Positions 1-7,283 are shown, numbered from the stretch's first letter. The stretch is DNA of 14,519 bases from Promethearchaeota archaeon (GCA_016839635.1 JAEOTV010000228.1:1-14519), one strand, 5' to 3'. Numbers and translations are program-made. The notes: generated by a model not told the origin, from the letters alone.

Positions 1-3
1 AAA

Positions 4-909
4 ATGGAATCCAAACCCAAAAAATCGTATAAAAGCTCTTTTACTCCAAAGCAAAAAGAGGAGTATAAGCAGAAAAAAGAAACCGAGAAGCAAGAACTTC
101 ACGAACTCTATAAAAAATTCGTGGATAAGCATACTATTCAAGATTTTATCGGGATAATTACCAACTATAAAACTATGCATAAGTACAGTTTTAGAAATAT
201 ATGCTATGTATTAGTTCAGAAGGAAAAACGCCAAGATGATAAATTTATAGGAGTCCTTAACAGTTATCTAAATTGGAAAAAACAAAATATCCAAGTCCTT
301 AGAAACTCTAAAGGATACAAGGTACTCGTTCCTATTTTCAGTAAGGTAAAACCCTTAGAATTTGAATCCACTAAACAAGATCAAGAAGAAGATGATAAGA
401 AAGTATTAGCCTTCTTTAAATTAGGCAATGTTTTCAACATAAGTCAGACTACCGAGCATGAGAATTATCTTAAAGAATCTGAAGAAATTGACAAAGTAAT
501 CATGAAAAACGCCGAAATTGATTACAACACAGCCTTAAATTTCACAAAAGACAATTTTCCAGAGCTAAGTATCAAGGAAGATTTCAAGCCCCAAGACACC
601 AAAGGACAATATGATCCTGCAACCAAAGAAATTATTCTCTATGAACAGTCAAGCCATACGGTCTTTCATGAGTTAGGGCATCATATCATTAAGTCATCCT
701 TAGCCCTTGATATTCCAAGTTACCCGAAGAATGAGGTGTTAGCCGAGCTTTCTGCCTATCTTTTAATGATTCGCTTTGATGAAAATATCAATTACAATTT
801 TAAGTATAGTAATATATGGAGTGAGAGGATAACAGATAGTTTTGAATTAGAGGTGTTTGAGCAGTATTTTAAGAGTCTAACCACATTTTTAAAGACTTTT
901 TTTTCTTAA
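4..909 (+). CDS. ArdC-like anti-restriction protein with zincin metallopeptidase domain
   Basis: The protein has the two-part layout of ArdC (DUF1738) proteins. After a lysine-rich stretch (about 1-35) comes an ArdC N-terminal-type ssDNA-binding region (about 40-150), with HKYSFRNI, a conserved W in the YLNWKK stretch and the signature FKLGNVFNISQT (about 138-149). A zincin domain follows, with HELGH at 222-226 and a downstream AELSA glutamate (E248) as the likely third zinc ligand. ArdC proteins are carried by conjugative plasmids and protect incoming DNA from restriction. Here the role is inferred from family. Base composition is about one third G+C in sampled lines against about a quarter in neighbouring genes, and GCC/ACC codons are commoner, which suggests recent transfer. 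Only three bases precede the ATG, so the true start could lie outside the window. It converges with the propeller gene. No transposase or integrase is visible. Confidence 0.8.
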   Translation: MESKPKKSYKSSFTPKQKEEYKQKKETEKQELHELYKKFVDKHTIQDFIGIITNYKTMHKYSFRNICYVLVQKEKRQDDKFIGVLNSYLNWKKQNIQVLRNSKGYKVLVPIFSKVKPLEFESTKQDQEEDDKKVLAFFKLGNVFNISQTTEHENYLKESEEIDKVIMKNAEIDYNTALNFTKDNFPELSIKEDFKPQDTKGQYDPATKEIILYEQSSHTVFHELGHHIIKSSLALDIPSYPKNEVLAELSAYLLMIRFDENINYNFKYSNIWSERITDSFELEVFEQYFKSLTTFLKTFFS

Positions 910-940
910 GACTATTCCTTTTTATTATTAATAGTGCCTA

Positions 941-960
941 TATTTTTTATTTTTTTTTCC
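941..960 (+). terminator. T-rich archaeal-type terminator after the ArdC-like gene
   Basis: Two runs of T (943-948 and 950-958) lie about 35-50 bases after the stop codon at 909, with no strong hairpin. Archaeal RNA polymerase terminates on such U-rich tracts. The genome is AT-rich, so chance is a real alternative. Confidence 0.4.
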
Positions 961-978
961 ATTTTAAATAAAATTCTT

Positions 979-2091
979 TCAAATTAAATTATCCTCCAAT
1001 TTATAGGCGATAACAGTTCCATCGTCATAAGAACAAAAAAGCATTTTTTTATCTAAAATGATTTGAATTGAATTTAAACAAGAATTATAAGTTTCTTTGA
1101 AAAGTATTCTTCCTGTTTCTTCTTCAATTATAAAAAGCTCCCCTTTAGTATTGCCCACACAAATAAGAATTCTATCACAAATTTCTATGATATTTAAACA
1201 CTCAGTGTTTAAACCTTTTATTTCCCATTTAACATCGAGAATTTCATTTAAACAGATTAGTTTTGATGAAAAATTCATGATTTCAAGGGGTATTGCACTA
1301 TCAAAATAATCAAATGAATAAGAACTGATAATAGCATTATTAAATGTTGGAGAGGGATAAGATACACATTTCCATATATAATCTTCAAATGTTTTAGTTT
1401 TGAATTCAGTCTGTGTTTTTCTATTTATAAAATGTAATTTCTTATCATCACCACCACATAACACTACCCCTCCCTTGATTGAATTTAAATAGCAAACACA
1501 TCGTATTTTATTAGAAAATTTTTTAAACCAAAGGAGTTTTCCATCAAGACCATTAAAGCATCGTATAGTACCGTCATTTCCTGCGCCTAATATTAATTTT
1601 TTGTCATTTATGAAAATAGTCGCATCTCCTATGCCATCTTGAAAAATTTGTCCCCAAATTAAGTCACCGTTAAATGGATTCAAAACTCTTATTGTTTTAT
1701 CAAGAGAAAACGCAATTAATTCATAAATATCATCATTATTAATGTCTTCTATAAGAATACCGCTAATAGAGGCGTTAAAATTATGGTTCCATAGACTTTC
1801 TAAATTATATGCTTTCCCACATTTAAATGTTCTTAAATAGCCATCTAATCCACCTAAAATTAATTCATTTTTTCCGTCATTATCGATATCAAATATTTTT
1901 AAATGCCAAATTGGTTTATTTTTTGAAATAAGTTCTTTATGTAATAATTGGCCATCCAGGGAAAGGAAGAATAAGCTCCCCGTTTTATTGTAGGTGATAA
2001 TTTCTATTTGACCATCATTATTAATATCTCCTAATTGAAATCCAAGTATTGGTTCATGATAATTAGAAGTCCAGAGTTCTTTAACTTTCAA
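979..2091 (-). CDS. Cytoplasmic FG-GAP / PQQ-like beta-propeller protein
   Basis: This 370-residue protein is built of repeated beta blades and has no signal peptide or membrane segment. Three calcium-loop-type FG-GAP/VCBS motifs are near the N-terminus, at D22-E30 (DINNDGQIE), D68-E76 (DIDNDGKNE) and D116-E124 (DINNDDIYE), each followed by a strand such as LILGGLDG. Later blades look like PQQ/WD-type repeats, for example LILGAGNDGTIRCF and GNTKGELFI. Propellers of this kind usually act as protein-interaction scaffolds, and no enzyme signature is visible. The pattern recalls eukaryotic cytosolic FG-GAP proteins such as ITFG2, which is only a resemblance. The start is TTG at 2089-2091. An in-frame stop lies a short way upstream with no ATG or GTG between, and no clear ribosome-binding site is seen. 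Partner and role are unknown. Confidence 0.7.
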   Translation of the reverse strand: MKVKELWTSNYHEPILGFQLGDINNDGQIEIITYNKTGSLFFLSLDGQLLHKELISKNKPIWHLKIFDIDNDGKNELILGGLDGYLRTFKCGKAYNLESLWNHNFNASISGILIEDINNDDIYELIAFSLDKTIRVLNPFNGDLIWGQIFQDGIGDATIFINDKKLILGAGNDGTIRCFNGLDGKLLWFKKFSNKIRCVCYLNSIKGGVVLCGGDDKKLHFINRKTQTEFKTKTFEDYIWKCVSYPSPTFNNAIISSYSFDYFDSAIPLEIMNFSSKLICLNEILDVKWEIKGLNTECLNIIEICDRILICVGNTKGELFIIEEETGRILFKETYNSCLNSIQIILDKKMLFCSYDDGTVIAYKLEDNLI

Positions 2092-2265
2092 GGTTAAGTA
2101 ATTGTTTGATATTAAAAGTCTCGGTTTAAATTAAAAAAATAATAATTAGTAGATAACTTTTTTTAATAAAACTGAAATTTATATTTTTTATATTATTATC
2201 AAAGTTAGGATTATTATAAATTAATCAAAAATTAAGAAATAAGTATAGAAAGGAGTTTAAAAACA
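2092..2265. promoter_or_regulatory. Divergent intergenic promoter region of propeller and ferredoxin genes
   Basis: This 174-bp gap separates two divergent genes. A candidate BRE/TATA element for the ferredoxin gene (GAAATTTATATTTTTTA) lies at 2174-2190, which would give a leader of about 50 bases. The assignment is by eye in very AT-rich sequence and is tentative. Confidence 0.3.
2251..2255 (+). promoter_or_regulatory. Strong Shine-Dalgarno of the ferredoxin gene
   Basis: GAAAGGAG ends ten bases before the ATG at 2266. It is the clearest ribosome-binding site in the window and fixes the ferredoxin start. Most other genes here show weak sites or none. Confidence 0.7.
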
Positions 2266-2463
2266 ATGTCTTTTGACATAAAGCTAGATATGGATGCTTG
2301 TACTGGATGTGGTACATGTTATGAAGTATGCCCTTCTGAATGCTTTGGTGAACCTGAGGGAGGAAAAGTAAACGTAATAGAAGAAAACCGGGAAGATTGC
2401 GTAGGATGTAGGGCTTGCGAAACTCAATGTCCTGAAGAGGCAATAGAGATTATAGAAAACTAA
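2266..2463 (+). CDS. Ferredoxin with two [4Fe-4S] clusters
   Basis: This 65-residue soluble electron carrier has two classical cluster-binding motifs. The first is C12-x2-C15-x2-C18-x3-C22-P, and the second is C45-x2-C48-x2-C51-x3-C55-P. In the usual crossed pattern the last cysteine of each motif serves the other cluster. An extra cysteine (C26) follows the first motif. The protein is acidic, as expected for a donor to larger redox enzymes, but no partner is encoded nearby, so the reaction it serves cannot be told from context. The length fits small archaeal and clostridial 2[4Fe-4S] ferredoxins. The start is supported by a strong AGGAG. It appears monocistronic, with its own upstream AT-rich promoter and a T-rich terminator after the stop. 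Confidence 0.93.
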   Translation: MSFDIKLDMDACTGCGTCYEVCPSECFGEPEGGKVNVIEENREDCVGCRACETQCPEEAIEIIEN

Positions 2464-2484
2464 CTATTAGAACCAGTAATCACA

Positions 2485-2500
2485 TTTTCTTTTTTTTATT
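2485..2500 (+). terminator. T-rich terminator of the ferredoxin gene
   Basis: A nearly pure T tract (TTTTCTTTTTTTATTT) starts about 20 bases after the ferredoxin stop codon. This fits archaeal U-tract termination. It lies between two convergent genes. Confidence 0.45.
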
Positions 2501-2537
2501 TATTATTGATTTCTTATCTTTTGAGCAATTTTATTAT

Positions 2538-3668
2538 TTACCATAATAAAATTCTGCCACACTTTTTGCACACGCCTTCATTGATTTGTGAATTAATACA
2601 ATTTTCATGGTATTGAGCTTTGCATGCTTGACAAAGATATATTTTTCCTTTATATTCTGTAAAATCATACTCACAATAAACACATTTACTAGCGTAAGAA
2701 AAGTCTGCATTATTTATGTTTGCTTCAATTATCTGAGAAGTTTCTGTTAACCCGCTCCCTCCAATAGAAGGTGTTAAATAGTCTGATTGCGGGGGTGGTG
2801 AAACCCATTGTTCTTCTAAAGGAGGTTGATATTGTTGTTGAGTTTGAGTATGAGGTGTTTGCCAATCAGAAACATACCCTGGTGCTGGTTTTTTTGAAAT
2901 CCCCATTTTTTGAGACACTTTCTCGTCTAAAATATTTGTAAGGATTAGAGCAGATGCATATTTCCCTTTAGCTCCACCTTTTTGCAAATGAGTATGGCTG
3001 ATCATGTGAATAACTCGTCCCCCCATCTTACCATAATCAAATTCTATAAGTACAGGGGATTCTCCCCATTTATTTTGAATTTCCCAAGAACCAATTAACA
3101 CTCTAACAGCTTGAGGATTTAAAATTTGTATTGGAAAAGATCTAGTTTCTAACCACCATCTAAATTCACTCTTCTTAGTATTTTTAACTGTCTGTTTTTG
3201 CCACTTGCTTTGTTGAATTTCACTTAATACACCATCTAAAAAAGGATGATTTGGATTAATAACTTGGCATGCAACTACAGCATCTGCAGTTCTTGCACGA
3301 TTCCAGCGAATAAAACCAGGGAAAATATTTTCAATTATGCTTTGTATAGCCCAATCAGTCGTAATTAACCATCCGCCATTCATTACAAAATCTTTAACTT
3401 TTGGATAAGATGCGTGTGGTATATCACTTCCAGGGCATCCGATAAGTAAAACATCATATTGAGATAAATCTTCTTTCATAATTTCTTTTTCTCTAATGAC
3501 TTTTTTTAATGATGCGTACATATGCTCTATTACCTTTTTAGGTTTTTCATATCTCCCATTAACTGCTAGAATTTTTCCATGTTTTTCAACAGCTTGCACA
3601 ACATCTTTTTTATCGAGTGCTTCCATTTTTCGTTTCTTTACTTCCGAATAAAGATCCTTCCAACTCAT
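2538..3668 (-). CDS. GATase1/ThuA-like domain protein with C-terminal RING/PHD-like zinc finger
   Basis: This 376-residue protein has three parts. Residues 1 to about 255 look like a class-I glutamine-amidotransferase/ThuA-like Rossmann domain: a DVLLIGCPG strand-turn at 72-80, then FVMNGGWLITTDWA, later NHPFLDG, and finally FDYGKMGGRVIHMISH. A proline-, glutamine- and serine-rich linker runs from about 256 to 325. The last 48 residues form a C4HC3 binuclear zinc finger, C329-x2-C332-x13-C346-x2-C349-x4-H354-x2-C357-x9-C367-x2-C370, in cross-brace order like PHD, RING and the prokaryotic RING families. No complete amidotransferase triad can be pointed to, so the first domain may bind rather than catalyse. 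Zinc fingers of this type mediate protein contacts and in some systems act as ubiquitin ligases; no ubiquitin-system gene is in the window. It has an ATG start and is divergent from pepD across 96 bp. Confidence 0.65.
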   Translation of the reverse strand: MSWKDLYSEVKKRKMEALDKKDVVQAVEKHGKILAVNGRYEKPKKVIEHMYASLKKVIREKEIMKEDLSQYDVLLIGCPGSDIPHASYPKVKDFVMNGGWLITTDWAIQSIIENIFPGFIRWNRARTADAVVACQVINPNHPFLDGVLSEIQQSKWQKQTVKNTKKSEFRWWLETRSFPIQILNPQAVRVLIGSWEIQNKWGESPVLIEFDYGKMGGRVIHMISHTHLQKGGAKGKYASALILTNILDEKVSQKMGISKKPAPGYVSDWQTPHTQTQQQYQPPLEEQWVSPPPQSDYLTPSIGGSGLTETSQIIEANINNADFSYASKCVYCEYDFTEYKGKIYLCQACKAQYHENCINSQINEGVCKKCGRILLW

Positions 3669-3687
3669 GTGATTAGCCTTTAAATAA

Positions 3688-3728
3688 AGTTATAAGGAAT
3701 TTAGTGTTATTTTATAATTATTATAACT
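3688..3728. repeat. 8-bp inverted repeat in a divergent promoter
   Basis: AGTTATAA (3688-3695) is mirrored by TTATAACT (3721-3728). The centres are 33 bp apart, about three helical turns, midway between the zinc-finger gene and pepD. It could be an operator or simply a TATA element for each direction. Confidence 0.3.
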
Positions 3729-3753
3729 GAATTAATATATATATTTTGATTAA

Positions 3754-3767
3754 AAGGGATAATTTTG
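3754..3767 (+). promoter_or_regulatory. Shine-Dalgarno and TTG start of pepD
   Basis: AAGGG at 3754-3758 lies six bases before the TTG at 3765-3767, and an in-frame TGA (3747-3749) rules out an upstream start. Together these decide the non-ATG start. Confidence 0.6.
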
Positions 3768-5261
3768 TTAAATTTTAAAGATTTAGGACAACCTTTTGAA
3801 TTTTGGGAATACTTCGAAAAAGTTTCTAAAATTCCTCGTTGCTCTGAGCATGAAGAGAAAATTAGAACATTTATAAAAGAAGAATCCGAGAGCTTGGGTT
3901 TTAAATATAAGATTGATTCTATTGGTAATCTTTTGATCAATATTCCCGCTAAATCAAAACAAATAAAAAATTGCGTTTTACAATGCCATATGGATATGGT
4001 TTGTGAAAAAAATGAATCAGTTACTCATGATTTTTTAAAAGATCCATTAAGATTAAAAATTGAAGAATTAAATAACGAAAAATGGATTACAGCTGAAGGG
4101 ACTACTCTAGGTGCTGATAATGGAGTTGGGATATGTTATATATTAACTCTAATGAAAAAGATTCAACAAGGAGAATTAATATTAAATTCATTAGGGTTAG
4201 ATTTATTGTTTACTGTAGATGAAGAACAAGGCTTGCGAGGAGCATTTGCAGTTGAAAAAGATTTTTTAGATGGAGATTTTCTTATAAACCTTGACTCTGA
4301 AGAGGACGATGCTGTAACTATAGGATGTGCTGGTGGTCTTGTTCATATAATAGAAATAAAAAAAGATACAGTAAATATCAATCTTCAAGATAAAAAATTA
4401 ATTCCAATAAAGATTTTTATTTCTGGTTTATCAGGAGGTCATTCTGGAGTAGATATTCATTTAGGGAGAGGAAATGCATTAAAAATAATTGGTCAAATTC
4501 TCTGGGAGTTAAGTGAAAAATATTCAATTAATATTTGTTCTATAGATGGAGGTAATCGAACTAACGCGATACCTAGAGAAGCCTCTTCTATCGTTTATAT
4601 TGATATAAACAAAGCTTCAGAGATTCTCAATTTTATTTATATGATTTTTAATAAAATAATGGTACTTTTTGATGGTATTGAACCAAATTTAGACTTGTCC
4701 ATAAAAGAATTAGAAGATTATACCAATAACATAGTTATGTCAAAAAATCTTCAAGATAATCTATTAAATATAATGTATCTAATACATAACGGTCCTATCT
4801 CAATGCACCCTCGTATAAAAGATTTGGTATTCACATCTTCTAATTTTGGGGTAATATCTACTGGAGATGATGATATTACAATCAAATTAAGCCAAAGAAG
4901 TTTAAGTGAATATTTTAAATATGTAATCTGGGAGAAGACTAAAGCTCTATTAGAGTTAAGTAATTTAAAAATTAATATAATAAAAGATTCAGATTATCCT
5001 GGGTGGACACCAAATTTTCAATCTAAACTATTAGCGAACTATAAGGAAGAATATAAAGAAATTTTTAAAGATGATGTAAAAATTAAGGCTATTCATGCTG
5101 GATTAGAGTGTGGAATTCTGAAAAAAAAGTTTCCTCAAATGGAAATGATTTCAATAGGACCTACAAACGAAGGGGCTCATTCTCCAGATGAAAAATTAAA
5201 AATTCAATCTGTTGAAAAGGTATGGAAAGTATTACTTAATTTACTTAAAAAAATAAGTTAG
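3765..5261 (+). CDS. pepD: Aminoacyl-histidine dipeptidase (Xaa-His dipeptidase, M20 family)
   Basis: This cytoplasmic di-zinc metallopeptidase of the PepD/M20C type hydrolyses dipeptides such as Xaa-His. The 498-residue length is normal for PepD. Visible metal and catalytic residues are H75 and D77 in QCHMDMV, the bridging D118 in GADNG, the catalytic pair E153-E154 in TVDEEQG, D177 in NLDSEE, and H472 in GAHSPDE. The GTTLGADNGVG and HDF-x3-DPL stretches are typical of the family. The start is TTG at 3765. An in-frame TGA lies 18 bases upstream, AAGGG sits just before the start, and the family N-terminus (EYFEKVSKIPR) follows directly. It is transcribed toward the OST3/6-like gene 69 bp away, possibly together. 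No peptide transporter is nearby, so a general role in peptide catabolism is inferred. Confidence 0.92.
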   Translation: MLNFKDLGQPFEFWEYFEKVSKIPRCSEHEEKIRTFIKEESESLGFKYKIDSIGNLLINIPAKSKQIKNCVLQCHMDMVCEKNESVTHDFLKDPLRLKIEELNNEKWITAEGTTLGADNGVGICYILTLMKKIQQGELILNSLGLDLLFTVDEEQGLRGAFAVEKDFLDGDFLINLDSEEDDAVTIGCAGGLVHIIEIKKDTVNINLQDKKLIPIKIFISGLSGGHSGVDIHLGRGNALKIIGQILWELSEKYSINICSIDGGNRTNAIPREASSIVYIDINKASEILNFIYMIFNKIMVLFDGIEPNLDLSIKELEDYTNNIVMSKNLQDNLLNIMYLIHNGPISMHPRIKDLVFTSSNFGVISTGDDDITIKLSQRSLSEYFKYVIWEKTKALLELSNLKINIIKDSDYPGWTPNFQSKLLANYKEEYKEIFKDDVKIKAIHAGLECGILKKKFPQMEMISIGPTNEGAHSPDEKLKIQSVEKVWKVLLNLLKKIS

Positions 5262-5330
5262 AAAATTATATATTGTTAGAAATTAATTAAAAAAGTTAAT
5301 AAATTTAATTTAATAATTATTTCATAATTT

Positions 5331-5837
5331 ATGCAAAAAAACACATCTAAGAAAGAGGAAATTATTGGTTCTGAAACAGTTATAGAAAAAATTAGAACTA
5401 AAACACCTTGGATTTTTGGAAATTCACTAAGAAAACCTAAAGTTAATTTTCCAAAAATGAAGATTCCAAGAATTTCTCTTCCAATGCCATCAAGATCTTT
5501 AAGCATCGTAGCGATCTTAATAATTTTATTTTTGCTTCAGATGGGAGTAGTTTATTTAATAGTGAGAGAACCCTCCGCACTTGGGGCTACTCAACAAGGA
5601 AATCCAGTATTCATCTATCAAGATATTCACGATAGTTATATCATAGAAAGTATAGTTGCATCCGTTTTGATTTTTTTTTGTTCGACAGGATTCATTATGC
5701 TATATCAAGCATCAAAATACGTGTATAATAAAAAAATGGCAATCTGGATTTTAGGAATAGGACTATTAATGATCTTTATTACTTTTGTATTACTTCAGTA
5801 TATGATTGGTGTTAAAGCAGGAACTATCGATTATTGA
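5331..5837 (+). CDS. OST3/OST6-like membrane subunit of oligosaccharyltransferase, lacking the thioredoxin domain
   Basis: This 168-residue protein has a basic, proline-rich N-terminal tail (about 1-55, many K/R) and three membrane segments at about 57-78, 104-125 and 136-159. The pattern matches the last three helices of eukaryotic OST3/OST6 (MAGT1/TUSC3): an external loop ending in a glutamate just inside the next helix (E106), a short KK cytoplasmic turn (134-135), a helix beginning ILGIGL, and a terminal K and Y. By positive-inside reasoning the tail is cytoplasmic, in line with that topology. Eukaryotic OST3/6 has a lumenal thioredoxin fold with CxxC before these helices; here it is absent. 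OST3/6 homologues have been reported in Asgard archaea. The partner STT3/AglB is not in the window. The match was made from memory, not an alignment, so a generic membrane protein remains possible. Confidence 0.5.
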   Translation: MQKNTSKKEEIIGSETVIEKIRTKTPWIFGNSLRKPKVNFPKMKIPRISLPMPSRSLSIVAILIILFLLQMGVVYLIVREPSALGATQQGNPVFIYQDIHDSYIIESIVASVLIFFCSTGFIMLYQASKYVYNKKMAIWILGIGLLMIFITFVLLQYMIGVKAGTIDY

Positions 5838-5875
5838 TTAATCTCATTAAAATAATGAATTTATTCATAGATATC

Positions 5876-5904
5876 AAAAAAAAGAAAAAGTATATTTAAA
5901 AAAA
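5876..5904 (-). terminator. T-rich terminator of gcvH (read on the minus strand)
   Basis: On the minus strand, T runs at 5904-5898, 5889-5885 and 5883-5876 lie 25-50 bases after the gcvH stop. No hairpin is obvious. It fits a U-tract archaeal terminator between convergent genes. Confidence 0.35.
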
Positions 5905-5926
5905 TATAAAGTTAAGTCTTTAATTA

Positions 5927-6319
5927 TTACCCTTTAAATGCTTTATACCCTGATTCATCTAATAAATTGCCCTTTTCTGTATCCCAATTTGATGGTTCGA
6001 TTTTAAAGAGCCAAGCTGCAAAAGCATCTTCATTAATTTTTTCTGGTTCATCCATTAAATCTGAATTAATTTCAGTTACACTCCCACTTACAGGGGAATA
6101 AATATCACCAACAGCCTTGCTTGATTCAACTGTACAATCAATTGGATCGCTTGAAGGTTCGTCTCCATCCATTTTTACTTGTTCAAGTCCAGCACCTTCA
6201 AGACCTTCCACGTCAACAAAGCTGATTTCTCCAAGCTGTTCTGCAGCGTAAGGAGTAATTCCAACCATTTTGGTCGCATCATCAAACCATTGATGAGTTT
6301 TGGTAAACCATTTAGCCAT
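5927..6319 (-). CDS. gcvH: Glycine cleavage system H protein (lipoyl carrier)
   Basis: This 130-residue lipoyl-domain protein shows the H-protein pattern: an N-terminal KTHQWF, GITPYAAEQLGEISFVD, and the lipoylation site ESSKA with K68, followed by GDIYSPVSG. The C-terminal EDAFAAWLFKIEP and a closing YKAFKG are also family features. In the glycine cleavage system it carries the aminomethyl group between P, T and L proteins; related proteins (LbpA) carry intermediates for sulfur-oxidising Hdr-like complexes. The stretch between FVDVEGLE and the lipoyl lysine (about 39-64) is longer than in common H proteins and holds extra acidic and D/P residues. No gcvT, gcvP, lpd or lipoate ligase gene is in the window, so which complex it serves is open. 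ATG start; no strong ribosome-binding site. Confidence 0.9.
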   Translation of the reverse strand: MAKWFTKTHQWFDDATKMVGITPYAAEQLGEISFVDVEGLEGAGLEQVKMDGDEPSSDPIDCTVESSKAVGDIYSPVSGSVTEINSDLMDEPEKINEDAFAAWLFKIEPSNWDTEKGNLLDESGYKAFKG

Positions 6320-6446
6320 TTTTATCTAACTCTTTTTTACTTAATTATGAATTCTAATAATATTGAATTAAATAGTATGTCTTTATTAATTAAGGTAATA
6401 ATTTAAAATTTTATTATTGATATTTCAAAATAAATGATCCAAAAAG

Positions 6447-7166
6447 ATGGATTCTAAAATAAGGGAAGAATTAGATTTCTATGATGAATTTAGGGATTGG
6501 TATATTCAAATAATAGATGACTTTAATTTTAGTCATGAAAAGGATTGTGAAGCTCGGGATTATTTGTCATCATTACTATCTAAAAAAAATAAGAATTGGA
6601 GTTTAGATGAAATTTTAAAATTATTTAGTGATAAAATATCATCAAAAAAAGCTATTTTGGTTTTTGGGTGTGGACCATCCTTAGAAAAGACAATTGAAAT
6701 AATCTTGAAAAGAAAGGGTTTAGAATATTTCAATAGATTTATAAATTTAACTGCAGATGGTGCTTCAGTTCTTTTAAGAGAAAAGGGGATTAAAATCGAT
6801 GCAATATTCACTGATTTGGATGGTATCACAAAAAATGAATTCCAAAATACTCTTTTTAATATTGTCCATGCACATGGAGATAATATAAAGGCTTTGAAGT
6901 TTTTTAAGAATGAGATATTAAAATTTAAAAACATCATAGGAACCACCCAAGTAGAGTCAAATGTAAATTTAATAAACCCTGGAGGATTTACTGACGGAGA
7001 CCGAATACTTTATTTTATACGTTCCTTATTATCTTCATTTCATATAATATTTCTCATAGGAATGGATTTTGGAAGTATAATAGGCAAATTTTCAAAATTG
7101 GATGTAGATAGAAGTCAGAATGCAAGCCCTGAAAAAAAAAAAAACTCAAGTATGCATTACAATTAA
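6447..7166 (+). CDS. mptE: 6-hydroxymethyl-7,8-dihydropterin pyrophosphokinase, MptE type (frame broken near the 3' end)
   Basis: MptE transfers pyrophosphate from ATP to 6-hydroxymethyl-7,8-dihydropterin in archaeal methanopterin and folate synthesis. Family motifs of the archaeal DUF115 kinase are all present: the phosphate-binding VFGCGPSLEK (from V72), TADGAS, FTDLDG (D123, D125), HAHGDN (141-146), FTDGDR (181-186) and IGMDFGSIIGKFSK. The N-terminal 65 residues carry the usual LDFYDEFRDWY region. The frame runs into thirteen A (7132-7144) and then ends after only six more codons (NSSMHYN) at 7166. Another frame continues smoothly with plausible helix and tail up to 7273, so the real protein is probably about 276 residues. 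The catalytic motifs all lie before the break. No other pterin gene is close. Confidence 0.88.
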   Translation: MDSKIREELDFYDEFRDWYIQIIDDFNFSHEKDCEARDYLSSLLSKKNKNWSLDEILKLFSDKISSKKAILVFGCGPSLEKTIEIILKRKGLEYFNRFINLTADGASVLLREKGIKIDAIFTDLDGITKNEFQNTLFNIVHAHGDNIKALKFFKNEILKFKNIIGTTQVESNVNLINPGGFTDGDRILYFIRSLLSSFHIIFLIGMDFGSIIGKFSKLDVDRSQNASPEKKKNSSMHYN

Positions 7167-7273
7167 TAAAATGGTTAAAATATAAAATAGAAAATGAAAT
7201 ATATTTAGTGAATTCTAATTATGTTTCTGAAGATTTTGTAAATCTTTCAATAGAAGATTTTTTTAAATATTAA
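7145..7273 (+). pseudogene. mptE: Frame-shifted C-terminal continuation of mptE
   Basis: Reading from CTC at 7145 gives 42 further codons (LKYALQLIKWLKY... to ...SIEDFFKY) and a TAA at 7271-7273. The composition is that of the preceding gene, and the segment fills the space up to the next gene exactly. One added A, or two fewer, in the 13-A run would join it to the main frame. It may be a sequencing error, polymerase slippage or a true mutation. Confidence 0.65.
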
Positions 7274-7283
7274 TATCCCAAAA

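Noticed and set aside
5331..6319. Idea that the OST3/6-like gene and gcvH form one functional unit
   Set aside because: They are convergent, have separate T-rich ends and belong to unrelated processes.
6560..6946. 128-codon open frame on the minus strand inside mptE
   Set aside because: The plus strand carries all MptE motifs here. The antisense frame is hydrophobic and low in complexity, as expected opposite an AT-rich gene.
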